Shown here piece by piece: positions 1 through 7,275 of a stretch of DNA of 64,000 nt; position 1 is the stretch's first letter; the number at the start of each line of letters is the position of its first letter. The notes beneath the pieces are model-generated. The model did no database searches, had not been told where the DNA came from, and was given only the letters and a program-made list of their open reading frames with translations. Where the stretch lies: NCBI RefSeq assembly GCF_008727735.1, contig NZ_CP044227.1, positions 2,853,796 through 2,917,795 of the forward strand. Reading direction: 5' to 3'. A program made the translations under genes and the position numbers. The stretch is from Flintibacter sp. KGMB00164. GTDB lineage: Bacteria; Bacillota; Clostridia; Oscillospirales; Oscillospiraceae.

Positions 1-1
1 G

Positions 2-763
2 GCGGGTCTGCCTGCCGACGCCCTCCAGCTGGTGGAGGACACCACCCGCGCCTCCGCCAATGAGCTGATGACGGCCAGCGGCTATGTGGACCTGCTCATC
101 CCCCGCGGCGGCGCGGGCCTCATCCGTGCGTGTGTGGACAACGCCACCGTACCGGTCATCGAGACGGGCACCGGCATCTGCCACGTCTATGTGGACGGCC
201 AGGCCGACCAGGCCATGGCCCTGGACATTCTGGAGAACGCCAAGTGCTCCCGCCCCAGCGTGTGCAACGCCTGCGAGGTGTGCCTGGTGGACGAGACCAT
301 CGCCGGGGAATTTCTCCCCAAGCTGCAAAAGCGTCTGACCCAGGACCGCACGGAGCGCGGCCTGCACCCGGTGGAGCTGCGCCTGGACGAGGCCGCCCAG
401 GCCATCATCTCCGGTACGCCCGCCGGGGAAAAGGACTTTGATACCGAATTCCTGGACTACATCCTGGGCGTCAAGGTGGTAAAGGGCGTGGACGAGGCCA
501 TCGCCCACATTGCCGCTCACTCCACCGGCCACTCCGAGGCCATTGTCACCGCCAACGAAAAGGCCGCCCGAGCTTTCCTCAACCAGGTGGACTCTGCCGC
601 CGTCTACTGGAATGCCTCCACCCGCTTTACCGACGGAGGCGAGTTTGGACTGGGCTGCGAGATGGGCATCTCTACCCAGAAGCTCCATGCCCGGGGACCC
701 ATGGGTCTCCAGGAGCTGTGTACCTACAAGTACATCATCCGGGGCACCGGCCAGACCCGCTGA
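2..763 (+). CDS. proA: Glutamate-5-semialdehyde dehydrogenase (gamma-glutamyl phosphate reductase), 5' truncated
   Basis: This is the C-terminal 253 residues of ProA, the cytosolic NADPH-dependent enzyme that reduces gamma-glutamyl phosphate to glutamate-5-semialdehyde in proline synthesis. The reading frame is open to the window edge, so the true start lies upstream; the family is usually about 415-430 residues. The catalytic cysteine sits in RPSVCNA (C88 of this fragment), and the preceding [10 protein letters not shown] stretch is typical of the family. A kinase gene (proB) often precedes proA but would be outside the window. The next gene starts about 180 bases downstream behind its own promoter, so proA probably ends its operon. 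The assignment is firm. Confidence 0.95.
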   Translation, partial: AGLPADALQLVEDTTRASANELMTASGYVDLLIPRGGAGLIRACVDNATVPVIETGTGICHVYVDGQADQAMALDILENAKCSRPSVCNACEVCLVDETIAGEFLPKLQKRLTQDRTERGLHPVELRLDEAAQAIISGTPAGEKDFDTEFLDYILGVKVVKGVDEAIAHIAAHSTGHSEAIVTANEKAARAFLNQVDSAAVYWNASTRFTDGGEFGLGCEMGISTQKLHARGPMGLQELCTYKYIIRGTGQTR

Positions 764-799
764 TTGTTTGGAGAGTCGGCTCTTTCCGCCATTTTCCGG

Positions 800-829
800 G
801 TGACAAAATCTCCTGTTTGGAGGTATAAT
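800..829 (+). promoter_or_regulatory. Sigma-A-type promoter of the HD-domain gene
   Basis: GTGACA (800-805) and TATAAT (824-829) are separated by 18 bases. The spacer holds a short dyad, CTCC-tgttt-GGAG, directly before the -10 box. Just downstream, 833-859 can form a strong 12-bp hairpin (GGTGGGAAAAGG with CCTTTTCCCACC) in the 5' leader of the following gene. Confidence 0.6.
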
Positions 830-941
830 GAAGGTGGGAAAAGGGGACCTTTTCCCACCCAGTTCTCCGCGCTCCGGTGCGGAGCCCAGCTGGAACTTGA
901 TGTACCATCCACCCTTGTGATTTTGGAAAGGACTGATTCCA

Positions 942-1466
942 ATGAACCACTACATGAAGGAGTTCTGCCAGACCACCGGGGAACTGTTAGGCTCTGAGCA
1001 GGTACGGATGATGGGCCGCTGGTGCCATCATAACCGCATCACCACCCTGGACCACTCCCTGTTTGTGGCTTACTGGTCGTTCCGCGCCGCCCGGGCTCTG
1101 GGCCTGGACGAGACCGCTGCCGCCAGAGGCGGACTCCTGCACGATTTGTACCTCTACGACTCCCGTGACAAGTCGGCCCACCCGGGCTGGCAGTGCTTTG
1201 ACCATCCCCGGGCCGCCGCCCGCAATGCCCAGGAGCTCACCGACCTGAGCGACAAGGAGCGGAATATTATCCTCTCCCATATGTGGCCCTTGGGCGGAGC
1301 GCTGCCCCGGTCTATGGAGGCCTGGCTGGTGGATGTGGTGGATACCCTGTGCGCCGGTTTGGAGCTCAGCGGCATCTATGACCCCAGCCGCCTGCGCCGC
1401 CGCCTGGGCGTGGAGCCCATCACCGAAGCCAGTGAGGAGCCTTCTCCCGCCCCCGCTTTCTTGTAA
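942..1466 (+). CDS. HD-domain phosphohydrolase family protein
   Basis: This 174-residue soluble protein has the metal-binding signature of the HD superfamily: H38 in TLDHS, H67-D68 in GLLHDLY, H113 in LSHMW, and D131/D134 in VDVVDT. Proteins of this kind hydrolyse phosphate esters of nucleotides or related compounds; the substrate cannot be read from the sequence. The start is supported by a GAAAGGA ribosome binding site. A promoter and a structured leader precede it, and a 3' hairpin module ending in a terminator follows the stop directly, so it appears to be transcribed alone. The proline-rich tail looks disordered. Confidence 0.8.
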   Translation: MNHYMKEFCQTTGELLGSEQVRMMGRWCHHNRITTLDHSLFVAYWSFRAARALGLDETAAARGGLLHDLYLYDSRDKSAHPGWQCFDHPRAAARNAQELTDLSDKERNIILSHMWPLGGALPRSMEAWLVDVVDTLCAGLELSGIYDPSRLRRRLGVEPITEASEEPSPAPAFL

Positions 1467-1583
1467 CCTACTTTTTTCGAGAAAAAAGTAGGCAAAAAAG
1501 CTTTGTGCGAAACTTTGTTTCGCCTCTGCGCCCGTAAAGAACTCTCTGGGTAGGAGCGACATTTCCGTCGCTCCTACTTTTTT
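1467..1583 (+). terminator. 3'-UTR hairpin module with terminator, copy a
   Basis: Directly after the HD gene stop come three hairpins: CCTACTTTTTTC/AAAAAAGTAGG, then GCGAAAC-ttt-GTTTCGC, then the terminator stem at 1550-1577 (GTAGGAGCGAC/GTCGCTCCTAC) followed by a T run. The same order with changed but still paired bases follows five other gene ends in this window. Confidence 0.75.
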
Positions 1584-1589
1584 ATGTTT

Positions 1590-1919
1590 TGTGTAGAAAT
1601 CGGCCTCCTACTTGAATGCACGACAACATCTGCACAAAACAGGAAGGGACGCAGGAGGCGGTGTGTGATCGAAGCAGCGACTTGCAAATTTTGATGGCAG
1701 CAGGCCCCAGTGGGCCGAGAGGAGAGGGCTGCACGGTCAAAACTTAGGCCGCCGGGGATTACAAAACAACCGAAGGGGCACACCCCCGTAATGGGGGTCT
1801 GGGGGCAATGACTGTGAGCACCGCCGCAGGCAAGGTGCTCACCGGAAGCGGCCCCCAGCGGGTCTTTGGTTCCTTTCTGACCGCTCAGAAAGGAACCCGC
1901 CCCGCAGGGCGGAACCCTC
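1590..1919. repeat. Large intergenic hairpin element, copy R1 (one arm)
   Basis: This is one arm of the large repeat family. Landmarks are GGCAGCAGGCCCCAGTGGGC, CCGCCGGGG, CCCCCGTAATGGGGG, the stem GTGAGCACC/GGTGCTCAC, the stem GTTCCTTTCTG/CAGAAAGGAAC, and the end box CCGCCCCGCAGGGCGG. No gene is credible here; short open frames are by-products of the GC-rich repeats. The opposite arm is missing or unrecognisable. Confidence 0.7.
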
Positions 1920-1924
1920 TCAAT

Positions 1925-2025
1925 AAAAAAGTGGGAGCGACCTGAGCAGTCACTCCCACAAAAAGTCTCACATCCGGGCGAGGAAGGGAAACGAAGTTTC
2001 CCGCCAAGTTCTTTGCCAAGCTTTC
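1925..2025 (-). terminator. 3'-UTR hairpin module with terminator, copy b
   Basis: Read on the minus strand after the TPR gene: a CTTTCTT/AAGAAAG hairpin, GGGAAAC-ttc-GTTTCCC, then GTGGGAGTGAC/GTCGCTCCCAC (plus-strand 1931-1959) with a T run at 1925-1930. It follows the gene end in the same order as the other copies. Confidence 0.75.
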
Positions 2026-2802
2026 TTACAAGAAAGCGGAGGGGAGTTTACACAGCAGTTCCTCCGCCTGAGTGCGGACATGCAGCTTGTTGGCATTGTC
2101 CAGCACAAATTCCAGATGCATCTGCGCCTGCTGCCATTTCTCCCGCTGGTAGCAGTAAACCGCCAGCGCCATATGGGCCCCCACCTTCTCCCGCAGGGAC
2201 TCCGCCCGCTCCAGATCCTGCTGGAGCAGAGGCTCCAGCTGCGGGGGCGCCGCCTGCATCAGCGCAAAGGAGCGCCGCTGGTTCATGACCCGGTCCACCA
2301 ACGCCCGCTGTTTGGCCCGCATCTTGGGCTTCAGAGCAGTGAGCTTTTCCGCCACCCACTCCTGCCGGGGATCACCGGAGGGCAGGGCCGCGCTCCAGAT
2401 CAGCAATGCGCTTGCATTCTTTACCAGTTTGCGGTGCTCTGCCACGTGCTCCAGTACCTGGATCGCCTCCTGGTGCCGGCCCAGCAGAGACAAAGCATAG
2501 CCCTGATAAACGTGAAAGATCATATTGGAGGGGTTCTGGCGGCACACCGTGCTGCACAGCTCCAGCAGAGGATCCGGGTCGCAGTGGTTATCCATATACT
2601 TCACGGCCCGCCAAAGGAGCAGGCGGGAATACCAGTTGATGGCCGCTCCGCCCAGCAGCATCCACGTCCAAGTCAGCAGCAGGGCGGAGATACGCTCCTC
2701 CAGAGAGGCCTCTGCGGGCAGAGTGGACAGCAGCCACAAAAACGGGGGCACGCACCAGATCCAAAAGGCCAGGCTGGCGTGATTTAAAATAAAATTGCGC
2801 AT
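2026..2802 (-). CDS. Membrane-anchored protein with TPR-like C-terminal region
   Basis: This 258-residue protein is not a family I can name. Two hydrophobic segments (about residues 9-30 and 37-58) are followed by a helical region of about 200 residues with TPR-like pairs (for example YQGYALSLLGRHQEAIQVLE and AVYCYQREKWQQAQMHLEFV). It is probably membrane-anchored with a helical protein-binding region. The ATG at 2802 is chosen because a GGAGG lies 8 bases upstream; the open frame continues further upstream without a ribosome binding site. A 10-bp inverted repeat with a 14-base spacer (2827-2860) lies just upstream and may be an operator. Confidence 0.65.
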   Translation of the reverse strand: MRNFILNHASLAFWIWCVPPFLWLLSTLPAEASLEERISALLLTWTWMLLGGAAINWYSRLLLWRAVKYMDNHCDPDPLLELCSTVCRQNPSNMIFHVYQGYALSLLGRHQEAIQVLEHVAEHRKLVKNASALLIWSAALPSGDPRQEWVAEKLTALKPKMRAKQRALVDRVMNQRRSFALMQAAPPQLEPLLQQDLERAESLREKVGAHMALAVYCYQREKWQQAQMHLEFVLDNANKLHVRTQAEELLCKLPSAFL

Positions 2803-2826
2803 GCCGGAATCCTCCAAAAGAAAATG

Positions 2827-2860
2827 AAATGATGTGAGGCAACCATACCACACATCATTT
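2827..2860. promoter_or_regulatory. Inverted repeat upstream of the TPR gene, candidate operator
   Basis: AAATGATGTG and CACATCATTT form perfect 10-bp arms separated by 14 bases, about 25 bases before the start codon of the TPR membrane protein. It lacks a T run, so an operator is more likely than a terminator. The regulator is unknown. Confidence 0.4.
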
Positions 2861-2897
2861 AAATAAACCCATATAAATCTTTAAGAAATGGAAAATT

Positions 2898-3491
2898 TTA
2901 TCCGTTGAACTTATTCATGGCGCGGTCAGGACCCTCTTTGATATAGCACTCCACCGCGTCGGCGCAGCGCTCCACGGCGGCGGCAATGGCCTTGCGGTCC
3001 TCACCCTGGAACTTGCCCAGCACCCAGTCGGCCAGGTCATAGTCGGGATGGGGCTTTTTACCCACGCCCACCCGGATCCGGGGGAACTGGTCGGTACCCA
3101 GGTGCTGAATGATGCTCTTGAGCCCGTTGTGTCCTCCGGCGGAGCCGCTCTTGCGGATGCGCAGCTTTCCCACGTCCAGGGCGGTGTCGTCGGAGATCAC
3201 TATAATATGCTCCGGGGGGATTTTATAGAAGTCGGCGGCAGGGCGCACCGCCTCGCCGGACAGGTTCATATAGGTCACCGGCTTCATCACCAGCACCTTT
3301 TCCCCGGAAATGGTGAATACATTGGTCAGGGCCTTGAATTTCAGCTTCTGGATGGGCAGGCGGTACCGCTCGCCCAGCTGGTCGGCCACCATAAAGCCCA
3401 CATTGTGGCGGGTATTCTCGTACTGGTCCCCGGGGTTGCCCAGGCACACCAGCATCCAGGATGCTCCGCCGGAACTGCGATGGAAAAACAT
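2898..3491 (-). CDS. pth: Peptidyl-tRNA hydrolase
   Basis: This 197-residue cytosolic enzyme releases tRNA from peptidyl-tRNA lost by ribosomes. It shows the Pth core: CLGNPGDQYENTRHNVGF with the catalytic histidine (H29), the VISDD segment, and GGHNGLKSI. The ATG at 3491 is preferred (GAGGGATAGC before it); a longer frame exists but begins in the upstream hairpin. It follows prs in the same direction with a strong GC hairpin between them. Length and motifs are normal. Confidence 0.95.
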   Translation of the reverse strand: MFFHRSSGGASWMLVCLGNPGDQYENTRHNVGFMVADQLGERYRLPIQKLKFKALTNVFTISGEKVLVMKPVTYMNLSGEAVRPAADFYKIPPEHIIVISDDTALDVGKLRIRKSGSAGGHNGLKSIIQHLGTDQFPRIRVGVGKKPHPDYDLADWVLGKFQGEDRKAIAAAVERCADAVECYIKEGPDRAMNKFNG

Positions 3492-3518
3492 GCTATCCCT
3501 CACTTGCTGCGTAAAATG

Positions 3519-3547
3519 CACTGGGGCGGGCAAATGCCCGCCCCAGT
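3519..3547 (-). terminator. GC-rich hairpin between prs and pth
   Basis: A perfect 12-13 bp stem (CACTGGGGCGGGC with GCCCGCCCCAGTG) lies between prs and pth on the minus strand and is followed by GCATTTTAC. It may be a partial terminator or an mRNA-stabilising structure. Confidence 0.5.
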
Positions 3548-3560
3548 GGGATACGGAAAA

Positions 3561-4544
3561 TCAGGTAAACAGGCGGGAAACGGAAGTCTCCTCGTAGATG
3601 TGGCTGATGGCCTCGGCAAACATGTGAGCCACAGAGATATAGCGGATCTTGTCGCACTTCATGCCGGGCTTGGGGGGAATGGTGTCCAGGAAGACCACCT
3701 CGTCCATGACGCTGTCGGTGATGCGCTGGACAGCGGGACCGGAGAGCAGGCCGTGGGTAGCCACAGCAGTAACGTCCTTAGCGCCGCCGATGTCCACCAG
3801 AGCCTTGGCAGCGTGGCACAGGCTTCCGCCGGTGTCCACCATGTCGTCCAGCAGGATGACGTGCTTGTCCTTTACGTCGCCGATGATGTTCATGACCTCA
3901 GAGGAGTTGGCCTTCTGACGGCGCTTATCCACGATGGCCAGAGGCATGTTCAGCTTCTGAGCGAAGGCGCGGGCGCGAGCCACGCTGCCCACGTCAGGAG
4001 AAACCACCATGGTGTCGTCCTGGACAGCGGCGAACTTGCGGAAGCACTCGCTGACAAACAGAGGAGAGCCCAGCAGGTTGTCCACCGGGATGTCGAAGAA
4101 GCCCTGGATCTGGTTGGCGTGCAGGTCCATGGTCAGCACCCGGTCGGCGCCGGCGCGGGTGATCAGGTTGGCCACCAGCTTGGCAGAGATGGGATCGCGG
4201 GGCTTGGTCTTGCGGTCCTGACGGGCATAGCCAAAGTAGGGGATGACGGCGGTGATGCGGCCGGCGGAGGCGCGGCGCAGCGCGTCGATCATAATGAGCA
4301 GTTCCATCAGGGCGTCGTTTACGGTGTGCATCTTTCCGTCCTTCTCAAAGGGGCAGGTGGACTGCACCACAAAGACGTCAGACCCGCGGACGGTCTCGTA
4401 GATGGAGGCAAAGTTTTCGCCGTCGGCGAAGGAGCCTACCTCAGAATTGCCCAGGGGTACCCCGAGTTCCTGGCAGATGGCCTTGGCCAGGTTGGGGTTC
4501 GAGTTGCCCGTGAAAATCTTGATGCTCTTCCCGTGTGTGATCAT
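3561..4544 (-). CDS. prs: Ribose-phosphate pyrophosphokinase (PRPP synthetase)
   Basis: This 327-residue cytosolic enzyme makes PRPP from ribose-5-phosphate and ATP, feeding purine, pyrimidine, histidine and NAD synthesis. The family is clear from KIFTGNSNPNLA at the N-terminus, YARQDRKTKPRDPIS (ATP/flexible loop), MDLHANQIQGFFDIPVDNL, and the PRPP loop VILLDDMVDTGGSL. The ATG at 4544 (GGAAGG 9 bases upstream) gives the normal family length; the frame stays open for another 111 codons upstream, but that extension is GC-rich leader with no family similarity. A leader of about 270 bases precedes it. Its product is a co-substrate of Xpt encoded elsewhere in the window. Confidence 0.96.
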   Translation of the reverse strand: MITHGKSIKIFTGNSNPNLAKAICQELGVPLGNSEVGSFADGENFASIYETVRGSDVFVVQSTCPFEKDGKMHTVNDALMELLIMIDALRRASAGRITAVIPYFGYARQDRKTKPRDPISAKLVANLITRAGADRVLTMDLHANQIQGFFDIPVDNLLGSPLFVSECFRKFAAVQDDTMVVSPDVGSVARARAFAQKLNMPLAIVDKRRQKANSSEVMNIIGDVKDKHVILLDDMVDTGGSLCHAAKALVDIGGAKDVTAVATHGLLSGPAVQRITDSVMDEVVFLDTIPPKPGMKCDKIRYISVAHMFAEAISHIYEETSVSRLFT

Positions 4545-4830
4545 AATCAACTTCCTTCCGTTTTTCGTGGAGCGGCTCGAAGGCCTTGCTCCGTGTTCCT
4601 GTACCTTCTCCTGTAAATGACTGCATGAAAAAGATTCTGGACGGCTGAAAAAACGCGGGCCGGCCGCCGTTCCAGGTTCTCGGCGGAGAACCGGTGCCGA
4701 CAGCCTTAACTTGAACCGGCGCCGGCATTGCGCCGGAGCCGAAAATGCTATTGATCCGCGCAGGCCCGGCAGGTAAAACGCCCACCAGCCTTTGACCAGG
4801 TAAAAGGTCGGGATTGGCAAAGCCATTATA
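4545..4830 (-). promoter_or_regulatory. prs promoter and long GC-rich leader
   Basis: On the minus strand an extended -10 (TGC-TATAAT, plus-strand 4825-4833) lies about 280 bases before the prs start; the -35 is weak. The leader contains several GC-rich self-complementary stretches (for example around 4680-4740). I do not recognise a known riboswitch in it. Confidence 0.45.
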
Positions 4831-5058
4831 GCATACCTGAACGGAAAATTTGACCCCCTCCAGGGGATTTTTTTCAAAAACTTTCGTTTTCTTCACTTTC
4901 CTCCAAAAAGGTAGGAAAAAGGAGTGGGAACAGCAGGGCAAACTGTGCACAGCGACGAGGGTTTTTGTATAAAGCGCATTCTTTTAACAATATCCTTTCT
5001 ATTAGTTTGCCCATTTTTCAAGGGGAAAAACCTCCTTTTGTGGTGGTAAACATTTACG

Positions 5059-5176
5059 TAAAAAATGGGAGCGACGAAATACGTCACTCCCATGAAAAAT
5101 CTTTCCTGCGGGCGCAGAGGCGAAGCCGAGCTTCACACAAAGTTCTTTTGCCTGCTTTTCTTTCAAGAAAAGTAGG
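5059..5176 (-). terminator. 3'-UTR hairpin module with terminator, copy c
   Basis: On the minus strand directly after the second HD gene: CCTACTTTTCTT/AAGAAAAGCAGG, then GTGAAGC-tcg-GCTTCGC, then a terminator ATGGGAGTGACG/CGTCGCTCCCAT with a T run (plus-strand 5059-5093). The remaining bases between this module and prs (4878-5058) hold no gene that I can support. Confidence 0.75.
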
Positions 5177-5761
5177 TTAGGGTTCTCCTTCCAGGAAGTA
5201 GCTGGCCTCCATGTCGGCGGTGGCCAAGGCGAAGGCCAGGGGATACTTCTGAAACGCCTGGCCCACTGTTCTGGAATCCTCCGGCCCAGAGAAACCCATA
5301 TGCCAGCGGATGGCCATGGCCTCCTCCCGGGTCAGGCGGATATAGCCGTTGGCAATGTACACGCTCTTCTCCCCGTGACCATAGGGCAGCGGATCGTCAA
5401 AGGTATAGGTGGGCACTTTCTCCCACTGGCCGGTGGCGTCGTTCTTCACGTTCCGGAACCCCTTCTTATAGCACCCGATCTTGCACAGATCGTGGAGCAG
5501 TGCCACCACGGCCACCGTCTCCTCACTGTACTCCAGGCCGTAGAGTTCCTGCACCCGCTCCCGCTGGAGGTAATCCACCAGGCAGTGGTACACGTTCAGG
5601 CTGTGCTCGCACAGCCCGCCCTCACAGGACAGATGATACCGCGCTGAGGCAGGTGCGGTGAAAAAGTCGCTTTTGTGCTCCAAAAAATTCAGCAGCGCGT
5701 CGGCGCCGGGACGGGTGATCTTCTCCTTGAACAGCTCAATAAATTCCTCTTTTCCGGACAT
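5177..5761 (-). CDS. HD-domain phosphohydrolase family protein
   Basis: This 194-residue soluble protein has an HD metal site: H53 (CEHSL), H90-D91 (LLHDLCK), H129 (YGHGE), H154 (RWHMG) and D183 (TADMEAS). The pattern resembles HD hydrolases related to the YhaM nuclease domain or nucleotidases, but substrate and partner cannot be told from sequence. The start is the first in-frame ATG, with GGAGG upstream (CAGGAGGAGCCT). It stands alone, with its own 3' hairpin module and terminator. Confidence 0.8.
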   Translation of the reverse strand: MSGKEEFIELFKEKITRPGADALLNFLEHKSDFFTAPASARYHLSCEGGLCEHSLNVYHCLVDYLQRERVQELYGLEYSEETVAVVALLHDLCKIGCYKKGFRNVKNDATGQWEKVPTYTFDDPLPYGHGEKSVYIANGYIRLTREEAMAIRWHMGFSGPEDSRTVGQAFQKYPLAFALATADMEASYFLEGEP

Positions 5762-5841
5762 AGGCTCCTCCTGTGACCCGCTTGCGGGTGGTTTTTTCCT
5801 ATTCTACCACACCGCCGCTTCAAACGGAAGCGCCAGTCCCC

Positions 5842-6159
5842 CTAATCCATATTTCTCAGATATGCCTCCGCCCCATAGCGCAGGCAGCGCTGCAGCCGCC
5901 GCTCGCCCCGCTTGATGGTGCGGGAGATGGTGGACCGGTCCACTCCCAGCCTCTCCCCGATCTCCCGCATGTTATACCCCTGGGCATAATACATCAGCAG
6001 CGTCTGCCGCTGGCGCTCGGTCACATCCTCCTGAAGCGCCCGGATGAGGTTTCGTTTGAGCCGGCTGATCTCCTTGCTGTTGTCAGAGGCCATCTGCATG
6101 CTGTACAGAGCCATGTCGGCAGCGTACAGCTTTCCTCTCCTATAACGTGTATTTGGCAT
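5842..6159 (-). CDS. Sigma-70 region 4-like helix-turn-helix protein
   Basis: This 105-residue basic protein carries a C-terminal helix-turn-helix of the sigma region 4 type (MREIGERLGVDRSTISRTIK) after a helical stretch (TERQRQTLLMYYAQGYN). It lacks sigma region 2, so it is not a complete sigma factor; similar small proteins act as late-gene activators in phages and integrative elements. The ATG at 6159 is chosen because upstream sequence in this frame is the shadow of the preceding gene. It overlaps that gene by about 20 bases, so the two are translated from one transcript. The function is inferred only from the motif. Confidence 0.7.
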   Translation of the reverse strand: MPNTRYRRGKLYAADMALYSMQMASDNSKEISRLKRNLIRALQEDVTERQRQTLLMYYAQGYNMREIGERLGVDRSTISRTIKRGERRLQRCLRYGAEAYLRNMD

Positions 6160-6373
6160 TTCGGCGGTACCCCCTCTCATAGTAACGCTCCGTGAGCACA
6201 GCCAGTTCTCTGGCCTCCCGCAGCATGGTGGACAGCATGTGGATGCGGTGCTCCAACACCAGCCGCTGTTTTTCATTTCGGGTCCGCTCCAGCACCGCCT
6301 CCAGCTGACAGATGCGCAGATCCAGCATCCGGGCATGCTCCCGGTACTCCACAGACAGTTCCAACAGGGTCAT
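6140..6373 (-). CDS. Small coiled-coil protein of unknown function
   Basis: This 77-residue, highly charged, almost wholly helical protein (MTLLELSVEYREHARMLDLR to the end) has a heptad-like pattern and no recognisable catalytic motif. Its ATG overlaps the stop of the preceding zinc-ribbon gene as ATGA, and its end overlaps the following sigma-like gene, so the three form one tightly coupled operon. A role in protein-protein contact is plausible but unproven. Confidence 0.6.
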   Translation of the reverse strand: MTLLELSVEYREHARMLDLRICQLEAVLERTRNEKQRLVLEHRIHMLSTMLREARELAVLTERYYERGYRRNAKYTL

Positions 6374-6585
6374 GACTCTCTCGCTTCCTCCTCTTCTTCC
6401 CGCGCGGCACACTCCGCGCAGATGCTCCGTCCCTCCCGCCAGACCATCCGGTCCCAGCGGTACTGCTCCCCGCCGCAGCAGGGACAGTAGGCCGCCGGAG
6501 GCGCCTGCTGCACATCCCGCAGCGGCAGAAGCAGGGAATTTCTTTGGCTCTGGGCCGTGTAGGAACACTCCTTTCTCCCTTTCAA
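6370..6585 (-). CDS. Small zinc-ribbon protein
   Basis: This protein of up to 71 residues has two cysteine pairs, CPCC and CAEC, spaced about 22 residues apart, as in a zinc ribbon, with an acidic tail. The first gene of the mini-operon, it ends in an ATGA overlap with the coiled-coil gene. The start is uncertain: a TTG at 6585 opens the frame, but an AAAGGAG lies inside the first codons and no better start codon follows it. DNA or RNA binding is an inference from the ribbon. Confidence 0.5.
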   Translation of the reverse strand: MKGRKECSYTAQSQRNSLLLPLRDVQQAPPAAYCPCCGGEQYRWDRMVWREGRSICAECAAREEEEEARES

Positions 6586-6613
6586 AAAATTTTTTCAATT
6601 TTCAAAATTGGGC

Positions 6614-6642
6614 TTGACAAAGTGTACGTTCTTTGGTAAAAT
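6614..6642 (+). promoter_or_regulatory. Promoter of the tRNA-Thr/tRNA-Tyr unit
   Basis: TTGACA (6614-6619), a 17-base spacer and TAAAAT (6637-6642) lie about 32 bases before tRNA-Thr, as expected for a stable-RNA promoter. Confidence 0.8.
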
Positions 6643-6673
6643 GACACCTGCTGTTGGACAGCACTCTTGATGC

Positions 6674-6749
6674 GCTGGTGTAGCTCAGCCGGTAGAGCAG
6701 CTGATTTGTAATCAGCAGGTCGGGGGTTCGAATCCGTCCACCAGCTCCA
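6674..6749 (+). tRNA. tRNA-Thr (UGU)
   Basis: A complete 76-base cloverleaf: acceptor GCTGGTG pairs with CACCAGC, the anticodon arm GCTGA-TTTGTAA-TCAGC gives anticodon TGT, the T arm contains GGTTCGAATCC, and CCA is encoded. It decodes ACA and wobble partners. Confidence 0.95.
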
Positions 6750-6762
6750 CAATTTCATATCT

Positions 6763-6846
6763 GGAGGAGTTCCCGAGTGGCCAAAGGGGGCAGACTGTAA
6801 ATCTGTTGCGTTAGCTTCGGTGGTTCGAATCCACCCTCCTCCACCA
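6763..6846 (+). tRNA. tRNA-Tyr (GUA)
   Basis: A complete 84-base class II tRNA: acceptor GGAGGAG pairs with CTCCTCC, the anticodon arm CAGA-CTGTAAA-TCTG gives anticodon GTA, a long variable arm follows, and CCA is encoded. It lies 13 bases after tRNA-Thr in the same transcript. Confidence 0.95.
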
Positions 6847-6847
6847 G

Positions 6848-6887
6848 CTCGTCGCAAGCGTCACATCGCTTGCGACGAGTTTTTTTA
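6848..6887 (+). terminator. Terminator after tRNA-Tyr
   Basis: A 13-bp stem CTCGTCGCAAGCG/CGCTTGCGACGAG is followed by seven T. A second hairpin with a short T run (AAGCCGCC/GGGCGGCTT, 6971-6993) lies further downstream. Confidence 0.85.
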
Positions 6888-6891
6888 TTTC

Positions 6892-7224
6892 ATTACAAAA
6901 CTCATCGCGCGCTCATTCTGCTGCTCCTCGCTTCCAACCGCGACCCGCTGCGCTGGGCTCGCGGTTGGGGAAGCCGCCCTACGGGCGGCTTTTGCGTTCA
7001 GGATCTTTTCTTCTTCCCTCTTTCCTATTCCCTCTGGTTCCGCATTCAGAATTTCGGACTATCAATACGGTGTCGCTTCCCGCTTATATAGAACATACGT
7101 TCTAATCCGTAGACATAATATACTCCCTTTGTCCGCTTCTGTCAAGTTTGTTTTTCCCGTTTTTACCAAGAAAAAAGCCATAAATTGTCCTGACAACGGG
7201 ACATTTTAGGGAAAAAGTACAAAA
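6892..7224. other. Intergenic stretch without a supported gene
   Basis: This stretch of about 330 bases holds a second terminator-like hairpin (6971-6993) and a GC-rich inverted repeat around 6941-6967. The open frames crossing it begin inside the tRNA-Tyr gene or are low-complexity, and I do not support them as genes. Confidence 0.5.
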
Positions 7225-7264
7225 AAACAGCGCGCCATATTTGAAATGGCGCGCTGTTTCTTTT
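7225..7264. terminator. Bidirectional terminator
   Basis: AAACAGCGCGCCAT pairs with ATGGCGCGCTGTTT, with A and T runs on the two sides. It ends the P-loop gene on the minus strand and would also stop transcription from the left. Confidence 0.8.
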
Positions 7265-7275
7265 AAAAATTATGC

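Noticed and set aside
1467..2025. Insertion sequence or CRISPR array in the repeat-rich intergenic stretches
   Set aside because: No transposase, no direct repeats with regular spacers and no clear target duplications; the structure is a set of hairpins instead.
3048..4616. Long open frame opposite pth and prs
   Set aside because: It is the antisense of two firmly identified genes; it lacks a ribosome binding site and any family motif. GC-rich genes commonly leave such open shadows.
4545..4877. N-terminal extension of PRPP synthetase by 111 residues
   Set aside because: The extension has no similarity to the family, and a good ribosome binding site precedes the ATG at 4544. The segment is treated as leader.
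6892..7224. Open frames starting inside tRNA-Tyr
   Set aside because: They begin in a tRNA gene, cross a strong terminator and have no ribosome binding site.
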